18,993 nucleotides of DNA, from assembly GCA_002296285.1 (NCBI GenBank), contig DBHX01000052.1:1-18993 (forward strand), written 5' to 3'. Position 1 is the stretch's first letter, and the number at the start of each line of letters is the position of its first letter. Positions 1 through 7,822 of the stretch are shown piece after piece. The position numbers and the translations under genes were made by a program. The DNA is from a bacterium UBP8_UBA817. GTDB taxonomy: Bacteria > Margulisbacteria > Marinamargulisbacteria > UBA817. Below the pieces are notes generated by a model. That model was given only the letters and a program-made list of their open reading frames with translations, did not search any database and had not been told where the DNA came from.

Positions 1-8
1 CCTCTTCT
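1..8 (-). promoter_or_regulatory. possible ribosome binding site of a gene beyond the left edge
   Basis: On the minus strand the last bases of the window read AGAAGAGG, 17 bases after the histidine kinase stop codon. This purine-rich stretch resembles the Shine-Dalgarno sites inside this window, so another co-oriented gene may start just outside. The start codon is not visible, so this is tentative. Confidence 0.3.
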
Positions 9-25
9 ATAAATTAAATTATCGG

Positions 26-1372
26 CTATGTTTCAAAAAATGAGTCATCCAATTCAAACATTTGATCCACATCTTTGGCATTACTTTCACCTGATTTAGA
101 TAAAGGCAACCAAATGGCAACGGTTGTTCCAACCCCGACGTCGGAATGAACCTTAATTTGACCATGGTGATCCTTAATGATCTTAGCAACAATCGATAAC
201 CCCAATCCCAGATTATGTTCATTTGAATAATTGGATTCATACGGCATAAAAATACTGTTAATTTTTTCTTCTGGAATTCCACAGCCAGTATCTTTAATGC
301 TCAACTTTATCGCTTGAACCATGTTTTTATTTACCAAAAATGAATCATATTCAATGAGGATACGAATGGCACCACCAGCACCAGAAATGGCCTGAATGGC
401 ATTGGTTAATAAATTAATGATCACCTGACCAATAAATTGACCATCCGCAAAAATAAATATTTCGTCAATGTCATGCTCAAATGTTAGTTCTATACTTTTA
501 GATTTGCAATTTGCCTTGCTCAAGGTAATAATCTCATCCACTACTTTGATAATATTAATGGATTCAAACACGTAGCTAGTTTTCTTATTTAAATACAACA
601 ATAATGGCTGAATCACATTATTTAATCGTTCAACACTTTTGATGATGGTCTCAAACAACTCAGTATTTTGTTTATCTTTTAATAAACCAATCTCAGCGGT
701 CCCCTGCAACATTTGCAGTGGATTTTTAAATTCATGCGCAATGCTTTGAACCAATTTTGCATAATCAGAATGTTGCGTTAATAAGGCTTGTGCTTCACGA
801 CTTTCTTTTAACTTTATTAAAGTGCTATTTAACTGATTGTTTGTACTTTTTAATAAATCCTTAGCATTCAATTGAGCCTGATAAAAAACAACAATTTGTG
901 GGATAACCAAACAAAACGTTGTTATAAATGCAATGTAATATATAATTTTCGTGGCTTCTGATGATAGAGATATAGCCAATTCAGGTCGTGTATGTTGAAT
1001 GATTGTCACGAGTATAAAGCTTGTATATATGCAAATATTACTCAGCCACTTTACCCGTACTTGTTTTGTCGGATTAAAAATAATAAAAGGTAAAATAGAC
1101 AAAGGTACGTACATTAAATGAGCACCACTACTATGCCCCAAATGCAATGTATAAAAAGGAAGAATAATGATGGATTGGCTCAAAATATTAATCATCTGTG
1201 ACGCTGAAACCCATTGAACCCTATTAAAAATAAACACCATAAAATACAGTGCTAAAACAAGTAATACAAAATTGCCAGCCAATGTTAAATGAAAGTGATG
1301 AAATATAAAGAAATATGGTGTTGCAGCTACGATCATAATTAACGCAACTTTATTGGTTAATCTGATGGTCAT
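26..1372 (-). CDS. membrane-bound sensor histidine kinase
   Basis: Sensor kinase that should autophosphorylate on histidine and pass the phosphate to a response regulator. From the Met at 1372 it has 448 residues. About six hydrophobic segments (roughly 10-26, 31-49, 60-77, 87-99, 109-125, 143-164) form a membrane sensor without a large outer domain. A helical linker (165-210) follows. The H box is AHEFKNPLQ with His213. The ATPase part has the N box (Asn324 in LLTNAIQA), the G1 box DTGCGIP (361-367) and the G2 box GLGLS (389-393), so all catalytic motifs are intact. I prefer the 1372 start because GAGGA lies 7 bases upstream; an in-frame ATG at 1447 would add 25 residues but has no ribosome site. 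It lies downstream of the 597-residue protein and near a double-receiver regulator, a likely partner. The signal sensed is unknown. Confidence 0.9.
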   Translation of the reverse strand: MTIRLTNKVALIMIVAATPYFFIFHHFHLTLAGNFVLLVLALYFMVFIFNRVQWVSASQMINILSQSIIILPFYTLHLGHSSGAHLMYVPLSILPFIIFNPTKQVRVKWLSNICIYTSFILVTIIQHTRPELAISLSSEATKIIYYIAFITTFCLVIPQIVVFYQAQLNAKDLLKSTNNQLNSTLIKLKESREAQALLTQHSDYAKLVQSIAHEFKNPLQMLQGTAEIGLLKDKQNTELFETIIKSVERLNNVIQPLLLYLNKKTSYVFESINIIKVVDEIITLSKANCKSKSIELTFEHDIDEIFIFADGQFIGQVIINLLTNAIQAISGAGGAIRILIEYDSFLVNKNMVQAIKLSIKDTGCGIPEEKINSIFMPYESNYSNEHNLGLGLSIVAKIIKDHHGQIKVHSDVGVGTTVAIWLPLSKSGESNAKDVDQMFELDDSFFET

Positions 1373-1379
1373 CGCCTCT

Positions 1380-1384
1380 TCCTC
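1380..1384 (-). promoter_or_regulatory. ribosome binding site deciding the histidine kinase start
   Basis: The minus strand reads GAGGAAGAGGCG directly before the ATG at 1372, which places GAGGA 7 bases upstream. The alternative ATG at 1447 is preceded only by an A/T-rich run. This favours the shorter protein. Confidence 0.6.
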
Positions 1385-1459
1385 AGAGCAATCAGAAGTA
1401 ACCCCAAAATTGAAAATTAAATCAATACAATTGTCTTTGAATTGCATTATAAATTAAAT

Positions 1460-3253
1460 TTATACTGATCCTCGTGTTGCCATATAATATAACAATAAAT
1501 TAAGTGTACCTGGTTGCTCATCTTTAATTAGTTTTTGTTGATTTTTCGCAAACTCTAAAAATACCCATGCAGCCGCATTATATTTTTGACAAAAACCAAC
1601 CCAGGTAACATCCAGTATACTATTGTTATCATCGTTAATTTCACCAACATTAATTTCACCAGCTTCTTTCTGTTTCCACCCTCTTAAAATAGTATCTAGT
1701 TCCATATGCATCATCGGTGTTGGACGGTTAAGATAATGTTCCAAAATTTCAGCTTGACCGGATAAATCATTGACCTTTAATTCCCTCGACTTTTTCGTAT
1801 TGGAGGATAACGCTGTTGCAATAATATTCGCATAGCGTCCTTGTTTTTGTTCTATGAAGGCTTCATCAGTAAATTGTTGATTACTTTGTATCTCTGTAGC
1901 CATTTCATCTAATGATTTTATACTACCTTTATCAAAGTTAAATGCTGCTACCATTTGTTTAAACAGGACAATACTCATATTATGGTGAGAAAAATTTGCA
2001 GCAAGTACTAAATTCTGTTCACTTGGATTTTTGTTGAATCTACATGAAAATTGAAAGTTTTTAAGAATATCTGAAAATGATATTAATAGTACTTGTTTGA
2101 ATGTTAATAGATCAGAATTAGATCTTTGTTTTGTTCCACTAGCCTTAGATTCTTGCTGGTCGCTTGGATCTGATAGAAAAAGACAATATTCTTTATTTAA
2201 CTTACCATATTCTTCCAGTGCATTGTAAAATACGTTTAGCATATGCTTCGCATATGCTATCGCAGCATTCTTATCCGGGGATTGACTTTCCTGTGTTTTA
2301 GTGGCTTCTACATCAGATTTAGAGGCCTCCCCGCCTTTTTCTTTGTAAACATTGGTGTATAAATCGCTTAAATAGCTTTCTAATCCATCGTCCTTTATTC
2401 TCTCATTACGTGGGTAACCATCTAAACCGATAAATGCCTGTGTTAAAAAACTCACAAGTTTTTCGTCCTTAAAATTATCCGCCATATCATCAATCATGGC
2501 ATTTACAAGAACGAGTGACGTCATAATTTGACGTAACCTCTTTTTGAAATTTCCAACATCTGTACCCTGTAAATCACTAAATGTTAATTTAAGCCCATGC
2601 ATGGTCCAATAAAATAAAATTTTATCTCTAGGTGGAATATAACCTTTGCTTTCTTCTCTTATAAGCAACTTATATAGACGAACATACTCTTCATAGTCAG
2701 TATTGAAATCTGGACTAAATATACCTGTATTTTGACTTCTTACATCTTTGTACATTTCCGTAACATACGTCATATTAGTTTTCATATTTTCTATTTTAAA
2801 AAGTTCTTTTAACAGATCATCAATTGTTTGCTTTTCATTAGTAGTTACACCTTTAAATGTTTGTTCTTCATGCAAATACTTTGCATAACCAACTATCTTA
2901 CTAAGTGGCTTTAACTGATCTATTTCATTATATATCTCAAGCAAACCAATTAATGCACAATAAAGTTCTTGGTTACTTCCTTTTATATCAGATAAGTTTT
3001 TGTTAATCTTCTGTAATTCAACTAAAGGAGGATCTTTTTTTTCTTCTGGTAGCTGAGCTATATGCTCATTAACTTTTAAATTAAAATCTCTTAATTGTTC
3101 TTGTAAATCTAATGCTCCACTTAAAACATGAGTTTTATCATTCGATGTTGCAAAGGCATTGATATCAACAGTTGCAGCCGTAACTTTATAATCTATGAAT
3201 GTTGACCAATGTGAATATTGGCGAACAATATTGTTAAATATAAAATCTCTCAT
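1460..3253 (-). CDS. uncharacterised 597-residue protein
   Basis: I do not recognise this protein. It looks soluble, with no signal peptide or membrane segment, and mostly helical. Residues 50-170 look like a helical, possibly coiled-coil, region rich in Leu, Lys and Glu. Two low-complexity polar stretches (about 305-328 and 363-380) look like linkers. Residues 250-264 contain an aspartate cluster, NAMIDDMADNFKDEK, whose DDxxD spacing (255, 256, 259) resembles the metal-binding motif of class I terpenoid synthases. I cannot find a convincing second metal motif (NDxxSxxxE type), so I assign no enzyme. Its base composition is clearly AT-richer than the metabolic genes to the right. It has its own promoter-like sequence upstream and is followed by the histidine kinase, probably in one transcript. 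It could be a partner of that signalling system or a recently gained gene. Confidence 0.75.
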   Translation of the reverse strand: MRDFIFNNIVRQYSHWSTFIDYKVTAATVDINAFATSNDKTHVLSGALDLQEQLRDFNLKVNEHIAQLPEEKKDPPLVELQKINKNLSDIKGSNQELYCALIGLLEIYNEIDQLKPLSKIVGYAKYLHEEQTFKGVTTNEKQTIDDLLKELFKIENMKTNMTYVTEMYKDVRSQNTGIFSPDFNTDYEEYVRLYKLLIREESKGYIPPRDKILFYWTMHGLKLTFSDLQGTDVGNFKKRLRQIMTSLVLVNAMIDDMADNFKDEKLVSFLTQAFIGLDGYPRNERIKDDGLESYLSDLYTNVYKEKGGEASKSDVEATKTQESQSPDKNAAIAYAKHMLNVFYNALEEYGKLNKEYCLFLSDPSDQQESKASGTKQRSNSDLLTFKQVLLISFSDILKNFQFSCRFNKNPSEQNLVLAANFSHHNMSIVLFKQMVAAFNFDKGSIKSLDEMATEIQSNQQFTDEAFIEQKQGRYANIIATALSSNTKKSRELKVNDLSGQAEILEHYLNRPTPMMHMELDTILRGWKQKEAGEINVGEINDDNNSILDVTWVGFCQKYNAAAWVFLEFAKNQQKLIKDEQPGTLNLLLYYMATRGSV

Positions 3254-3271
3254 GGTGTGGAATCAAGTTTA

Positions 3272-3300
3272 AATGTACCAATTAGTAATGACTTTGTAAA
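3272..3300 (-). promoter_or_regulatory. predicted sigma70-type promoter for the 597-residue gene and histidine kinase
   Basis: In the 48 bases after the response regulator stop, the minus strand has TTTACA (3295-3300), 17 bases, then TACATT (3272-3277), with TGG just before the -10 making an extended -10 element. The -10 lies 18 bases before the ATG at 3253, and no Shine-Dalgarno site is seen. This implies a very short leader of about 11 bases. It is predicted from sequence only. Confidence 0.5.
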
Positions 3301-3301
3301 G

Positions 3302-4321
3302 TTACATAACATATTTCTTTTTTAAATCCAACTTTTTTATATCTAGTTCACGTCTCATAAACCTTAAAAAAGCAATTTGATAAATAACGGATAAAAATTT
3401 CTTGTACGTCATTGGTTTATTGATAAATACTTTTGCACCCGAATTTAATACATCAATCACAGTATCTTTTTCAAAGTAACTGCTAATCACAATCACATCC
3501 GGCAGTTCTGGGTCCGTACTATCATGCTCGTATATTTCTTTTAAAAGATTGACCCCATGACCATCCGGCAACCCTAAATCCAATATGATAATATCAATGT
3601 GCTCATTCATTAATACCGTTCTTGATTCAGCCAAACTGTTTGAAAAAAAAGAATGAAACGGCTTATCTTCAACAAAATATTGATAGAAATCAATGATGTT
3701 CTTCTCATCATCAATGAATAAAATATTGGGGCGCCCTGATTTTGGGAAATTACTCAATGGTTCCAACTGATTTTTAATGTCCATTAAATGATTCATCTGA
3801 TGATCCAACCGGTCAAATAACAATGGATTAAATGCGTCACAAATATCTAACTGATTAATTTTTTGAATTTGATCGTTAAAATATTGCATATCACGAAATA
3901 ATCGTTGTTTAAATGGTCGTATGCCCTGGGCGGTTGTATTTTTATAGGCCGCCAATAGTCCTTGCCGTGAAAATGGTTTGGTTAAATAATCATCCGCCCC
4001 ATAGATCGATATCAAATCATACATTCCAATGGCATCAATGTCTTGGGAAATTAATATTAAATGATAGTACTTAGGGATATACGCACCCACACGATTCAGG
4101 ATGTCTTGGTAGTCAAAATGATCAATGCATAGGATAATAAACCCAATATTTGAATGGTGCTCTTTGAGTAATGACATGGCGCTTTTTTCAGAATCAGCAA
4201 AAACCACATCCACGTTATCTTTTAACATTTCACCAACAATAAAATGGTATTTCTCATCTGTATCGATATACAAGGTTACTTTATTTTTATTTAATTTCAT
4301 TGATTTCTCGTATTTTAACAT
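3302..4321 (-). CDS. response regulator with two receiver domains and no output domain
   Basis: A 339-residue protein with two CheY-like receiver domains. The second (about 198-320) is canonical: acidic pair D204/D205, phosphoacceptor D248 in ILDLGLPDGHG, S280 and K302 in NKPM. The first (about 14-130) is weaker but keeps D20, D22, a probable acceptor D67, S92 and K115 in LTKPF. A helical linker (135-190) joins them. No DNA-binding, cyclase or other output domain follows, so it should act by protein contacts or as a phosphate relay. The start at 4321 is chosen because AAAAGG lies 8 bases upstream, overlapping the end of the RNase H gene. An ATG at 4342 would overlap that gene by 17 bases, and one at 4300 would shorten the first receiver. 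The nearby kinase is the obvious candidate partner, but pairing is inferred. Confidence 0.88.
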   Translation of the reverse strand: MLKYEKSMKLNKNKVTLYIDTDEKYHFIVGEMLKDNVDVVFADSEKSAMSLLKEHHSNIGFIILCIDHFDYQDILNRVGAYIPKYYHLILISQDIDAIGMYDLISIYGADDYLTKPFSRQGLLAAYKNTTAQGIRPFKQRLFRDMQYFNDQIQKINQLDICDAFNPLLFDRLDHQMNHLMDIKNQLEPLSNFPKSGRPNILFIDDEKNIIDFYQYFVEDKPFHSFFSNSLAESRTVLMNEHIDIIILDLGLPDGHGVNLLKEIYEHDSTDPELPDVIVISSYFEKDTVIDVLNSGAKVFINKPMTYKKFLSVIYQIAFLRFMRRELDIKKLDLKKKYVM

Positions 4322-4325
4322 AAAG

Positions 4326-4931
4326 TTAACCTTTTCTGCCAAAATCTGCAGGAATTTCTCCCCAATCTTTGGTGAGCCATTTTAATATTTTCGGTTTAAC
4401 CGGATGCTCTTCAAGCCATTTTTCGGCACGCTCAATTAAATGAAAAATGGGCGCGGTATCTTTGCTTTTTTCGAGGGTGGTTTTGCATTTTTTTTGCTTG
4501 ACCCAACCAATGGCAACATCAGAATCTGAGTAAATTGGGCGATTTACTCCAGCTTCTTTTTGCCATGCAAGTGCGTGAACAATTGCTAAAAATTCACCGC
4601 AATTGTTGGTACCAATGCCCTCAATTTTTTTGTGAAATAATTGTGATTTTGAATCGGTGCATACCCCTTGATATTCAACCACCCCGGGGTTTCCGCTACA
4701 AGCCGCATCCACGGCAATACTATTCGGGTTCTTATCAGGTAAAACTTTTGATCTTAAATCCTGAAATGAATTTGGCCCCACTCGAAATGCTTCCTCTGCC
4801 GCCCATTTGGTTTTAAACGACTGATATTTCGCACCCGGATGGCCATGCACCTGGGCTTTGGCATCTTCCCACTGAGTAAAAATACCCGTTTGCTTTCCTT
4901 CCCATACCACATACCACTTGGCGTTACTCAT
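4326..4931 (-). CDS. rnhA: ribonuclease HI with N-terminal hybrid-binding domain
   Basis: Cuts the RNA strand of RNA-DNA hybrids, removing primers and R-loops. From the Met at 4931 it has 201 residues. Residues 5-50 form the small hybrid-binding domain (KWYVVWEGKQTGIF, then GAKYQSF). The catalytic domain begins near residue 70. The four acidic ligands are visible: D75 in AVDAACSGNPG, E113 in GTNNCGEF, D136 in IYSDSD, D196 in WGEIPADFGRK. The arrangement and wording closely match the Bacillus halodurans type enzyme rather than E. coli RnhA, which lacks the extra domain. The start at 4931 overlaps the hisD stop by 8 bases and begins right at the hybrid-binding domain; an ATG at 4967 would add 12 unrelated residues inside hisD. 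The symbol rnhA is by family and this subtype is sometimes named differently. Confidence 0.93.
   Translation of the reverse strand: MSNAKWYVVWEGKQTGIFTQWEDAKAQVHGHPGAKYQSFKTKWAAEEAFRVGPNSFQDLRSKVLPDKNPNSIAVDAACSGNPGVVEYQGVCTDSKSQLFHKKIEGIGTNNCGEFLAIVHALAWQKEAGVNRPIYSDSDVAIGWVKQKKCKTTLEKSKDTAPIFHLIERAEKWLEEHPVKPKILKWLTKDWGEIPADFGRKG
4330..4335 (-). promoter_or_regulatory. ribosome binding site deciding the response regulator start
   Basis: AAAAGG on the minus strand lies 8 bases before the ATG at 4321 and sits over the last sense codons of the RNase H gene, whose TAA is at 4328-4326. It supports 4321 as the start and suggests the two genes are translated from one message. Confidence 0.6.
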
Positions 4932-6213
4932 TGATTCGAACCTGAACGGAATTAAAGTGTGCATCAAACCCTTCAGCCGACGTTAGATTTTTCAAATCCA
5001 TTGATGCTTTTTTAAGTGCCACATCAGAATATGATAAATACGATGAATATTTCATATAATCCATGACGCCCAAAGGGGATGCAAACCGTGCCGATCTGGC
5101 GGTTGGCAACACATGATTTGGCCCAGCATAATAATCACCCAATGCGACTGGGGTATATGGGCCACAAAAGATGGATCCGGCATGTTTGACCTCATGCCTT
5201 AGCTGGTTGGCCGCATTAGATACCAAAACCAAATGCTCAGATGCACAGTAATTAATCGCGGCAAGTGCCTCATCATGACCATCGATGAATGCAATGACTG
5301 CATTGTGTTTTGATTCATCAATAATGGCGCGACGATTCAGTGATTGGACTTGTTGCTCTGCCGCCAAATTCACGGCATCAGCAATCTCAATGGAGGTGGC
5401 AATGCAAATGGCGGCCGCATCAGGGTCATGCTCCAACTGCGCCAACATTTCAGATGCGGCATAAGGGGCATACTGCAACTCATCCACATAAACACAAACT
5501 TCAGAGGGCCCCGCAGGTTTATCGATATCGACCACGCCATACACCATTTGTTTAGCGGCCGTCACAAACTTGTTTCCAGGACCCACAATTTTATCGACTG
5601 GGGAAATGGAGTCGGTCCCATAGGCCAATGCAAATACTGCCTGAGCACCGCCAATCTGATATATTTCATTTACTCCGGACAAATCAGCCGCCACCAATAC
5701 ACTCGCCGGGATTTGGCCACCAGTGGGGGGACTGACCATGACAATGCGGGAGCAATTGGCAATTTTTGCTGGAATGGCTGTCATAAGTACGGATGAGGGG
5801 TACGCTGCACGACCGCCTGGAACATACAGTCCAACCGAATCCAATGGGCTAAATTGCACCCCATAGGTTTGATCAGTGCTGGATTTCTCCCAGTTTTTTG
5901 GCCGTTGATTTAAATGATAGTCCTCAATATTTTTGGCCGCCTTTTTAAGCGATTCAATGTAAGGTTCATCAACCGCTTGATACGCCGCTTGAATGGCCGC
6001 TTCTGACACCCTTAATTCATTGGGGCTCAACACCATCTGATCAAATTTCTCCGTTAAGTTTATGAGTGCCTTATCGCCATTATTTTCAATGAGGGATTTA
6101 ATGTCATTAACAATATTATATGTCTCCATATCAATGGATGATGAACTTAAGTGGGACTCTTTGATCCATTGTTTTAAATCATTGCACCCAGTCACAAATT
6201 TGAACATACTCAT
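4924..6213 (-). CDS. hisD: histidinol dehydrogenase
   Basis: Zinc enzyme that oxidises L-histidinol to L-histidine in two NAD-dependent steps, the last of histidine synthesis, in the cytoplasm. At 429 residues it has the usual family length. The signature runs from IVGPGNKFVTAAK (209-221) to DKPAGPSEV (231-239). Zinc ligands are visible: Q259 and H262 in QLEHDPDA, D360 in GDYYAGPNH, H419 in GFDAHF. The catalytic pair is E326/H327 in CASEHLVLV. All are intact. No other his gene is in the window, so the pathway is scattered or hisD is isolated here. It follows aroA by 50 bases and overlaps the RNase H gene by 8. No Shine-Dalgarno site precedes the ATG at 6213; a second Met at codon 3 (6207) lies 6 bases after an extended -10-like sequence and could be the true start. 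Confidence 0.97.
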   Translation of the reverse strand: MSMFKFVTGCNDLKQWIKESHLSSSSIDMETYNIVNDIKSLIENNGDKALINLTEKFDQMVLSPNELRVSEAAIQAAYQAVDEPYIESLKKAAKNIEDYHLNQRPKNWEKSSTDQTYGVQFSPLDSVGLYVPGGRAAYPSSVLMTAIPAKIANCSRIVMVSPPTGGQIPASVLVAADLSGVNEIYQIGGAQAVFALAYGTDSISPVDKIVGPGNKFVTAAKQMVYGVVDIDKPAGPSEVCVYVDELQYAPYAASEMLAQLEHDPDAAAICIATSIEIADAVNLAAEQQVQSLNRRAIIDESKHNAVIAFIDGHDEALAAINYCASEHLVLVSNAANQLRHEVKHAGSIFCGPYTPVALGDYYAGPNHVLPTARSARFASPLGVMDYMKYSSYLSYSDVALKKASMDLKNLTSAEGFDAHFNSVQVRINE

Positions 6214-6222
6214 AGTGTATCA
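6214..6222 (-). promoter_or_regulatory. possible extended -10 element before hisD
   Basis: The minus strand reads TGATACACT directly before the ATG at 6213. As an extended -10 (TGn plus TACACT) it would start transcription near the second Met at 6207, exactly 6 bases on. That is the spacing seen at two clearer leaderless candidates here. No good -35 hexamer is present at the right distance, so hisD may simply be read through from aroA. Confidence 0.2.
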
Positions 6223-6263
6223 AAAAAGTATTAATCTCACATTAAAAGTCAATTTAAAAATTA

Positions 6264-7511
6264 TTACGATGCGTCAAGCAATGCTAAGAAATTAGGAAAT
6301 GACGTGGATATGCTATCTTTTCCTTCAATATTCGCAGTGGTTCCAAATGCTTTGGCCGCAATCAGCCCTGACATGGCCAAACGATGATCATAATGCGCAT
6401 CAAAATGGATGTTTTGAGGGGAGGTAATGGGACCCATTATATCAAATCCGTCCTCATATTCTTTAATATTCCCACCCAACGCATTGACCAATCGACATAT
6501 GCCATCAATACGATCCGATTCCTTTATTCTTAACTCTTGGGCCCCTCGAACAATCATGGTTCCTTCACACGCGGTGGCTAAGATAGCCAAAATGGGCAAT
6601 TCATCAATAACATTTGGAATAAGCGATAACGGAACTTCAATGTTTTTGAGGGTATGTGTGGCACCTACCTGAATATCCCCCATGGGCTCATAACTATTTT
6701 TTTTAGGCACAATATTAATGTCTGCCCCCATCATTTTTAAAACAGTTAAACACCCCACTCTGGATGGATTTAACCCAATATTCTTAAACGTGGCGGGCTG
6801 GTTGGTCATGAGAGACAAACAAATAAAAAACAGGGCCGATGAAATATCGGCAGGAATTTGAATTCGTTCAACAGGCGCGGTTAATGATGGGTCCGTTAAT
6901 TCAATCACGCCATTGGTGGTCGTTAAGGTTGCCCCGAATAACTGCAGCATTCGTTCCGTATGATCCCGGCATGGTTCGGGTTCATGAACCGATACCCCTA
7001 CGCCCGTTGTGATGGCCGATAATAATATGCATGACTTAACTTGGGCACTGGCCACTGGCATATGATACACCCACCCATTTTTCAACTTTGTCTGCCCTTG
7101 AATTTTAAGAGGTGGCAACCCATGATTGCCCGTAATTTTGGCACCCATTTGAGTTAATGGGTCAATAATTCGATCCATGGGACGTTGTTGAATGGAGGCA
7201 TCGCCAGTAATTTCAGTATCAAATGGCAATCCCGCCAATACCCCAGATATTAATCGAATCCCGGTTCCGGAGTTCCCCACATGCAGTTGATTTTTTGGTT
7301 TTTTTAGTTCCGACACCCCTTTTCCATGGATGGTCACAGTGGTTGAATCCATTGATATTTCAACACCCAATTGTCGAAATATCTCCAAGGTGCATAAACA
7401 ATCCTCCGATTTTAAAAATCCATCAAATGTGGTGGTGCCATTGGTGAGTGAGCCAATAATAATGGCCCGATGTGATATGGATTTATCCCCTGGAATTGCA
7501 TCAATAATCAT
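6264..7511 (-). CDS. aroA: 3-phosphoshikimate 1-carboxyvinyltransferase (EPSP synthase)
   Basis: Joins shikimate-3-phosphate with phosphoenolpyruvate, the sixth shikimate-pathway step towards chorismate. The 415 residues carry PGDKSISHR (7-15), GNSGTGIR (79-86), RPMDR (110-114), SAQVKS (155-160), RDHTERM (182-188) and, nearer the C-terminus, IDELPILAI, RIKESDRI and YDHRLAMS. The GNSGT form, RPMDR and SAQVKS resemble the Bacillus/CP4 side of the family (class II) more than E. coli AroA. The position that is alanine in the CP4 enzyme is glycine here. Only six residues precede PGDK, where relatives usually have about 15-20. The reading frame upstream reaches a stop after 13 codons with no ATG, GTG or TTG, so ATG 7511 is the only standard start. 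It lies 2 bases after the preceding stop, implying coupled translation. Confidence 0.96.
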   Translation of the reverse strand: MIIDAIPGDKSISHRAIIIGSLTNGTTTFDGFLKSEDCLCTLEIFRQLGVEISMDSTTVTIHGKGVSELKKPKNQLHVGNSGTGIRLISGVLAGLPFDTEITGDASIQQRPMDRIIDPLTQMGAKITGNHGLPPLKIQGQTKLKNGWVYHMPVASAQVKSCILLSAITTGVGVSVHEPEPCRDHTERMLQLFGATLTTTNGVIELTDPSLTAPVERIQIPADISSALFFICLSLMTNQPATFKNIGLNPSRVGCLTVLKMMGADINIVPKKNSYEPMGDIQVGATHTLKNIEVPLSLIPNVIDELPILAILATACEGTMIVRGAQELRIKESDRIDGICRLVNALGGNIKEYEDGFDIMGPITSPQNIHFDAHYDHRLAMSGLIAAKAFGTTANIEGKDSISTSFPNFLALLDAS

Positions 7512-7513
7512 GG

Positions 7514-7822
7514 CTAAATTACAAATCCACGCTTTTCTGTAAACCCATCATCCCACTCGGACTGGTCCCCGCCTTTTTTCTTTTTTTTACGCTGTTTATT
7601 CAGGAAGTTTTTGGTAAACTCAACCGTTGTTACTTTAATTTGACTGGATTTTTCATCCGGGCGCTTGATTCGACTAACCATCACGGAAATTTTCCGTTCT
7701 TTGGATTGAACACGTTGCCCCAATAATGCATTGACCGCACCGGCGATTTTATTAAACTCTCGAATAATGGGCATTAAGTTGTCTGATTCACCCTTATTTA
7801 ATTTAACGTTCTTTTTGGTCAT
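7514..7822 (-). CDS. small basic protein of unknown function
   Basis: I do not recognise this 102-residue protein. It is lysine-rich, with a run of six lysines-plus-arginine near 78-83 and an amphipathic stretch at 16-36 (LMPIIREFNKIAGAVNALLG). No membrane segment or signal peptide is visible. Its ATG follows the stop codon of the coiled-coil gene directly (TAAATG), with AGGAG 11 bases upstream, and its TAG is 2 bases before aroA. This tight packing and the ribosome site support it as a real gene. The basic tail would suit binding to nucleic acid or to the acidic tail of the protein encoded just upstream, but this is inference. Confidence 0.75.
   Translation of the reverse strand: MTKKNVKLNKGESDNLMPIIREFNKIAGAVNALLGQRVQSKERKISVMVSRIKRPDEKSSQIKVTTVEFTKNFLNKQRKKKKKGGDQSEWDDGFTEKRGFVI

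Noticed and set aside
8..1460. Repeated 13-base sequence TATAAATTAAATT at 8-20 and 1448-1460
   Set aside because: Both copies lie in A/T-only gaps next to the kinase gene, where such a match arises easily by chance; no third copy was noticed.
5340..5796. Plus-strand frames of 71 and 150 residues inside hisD
   Set aside because: hisD is a complete, conserved enzyme on the other strand; these frames are histidine- and glycine-rich shadows of its codons.
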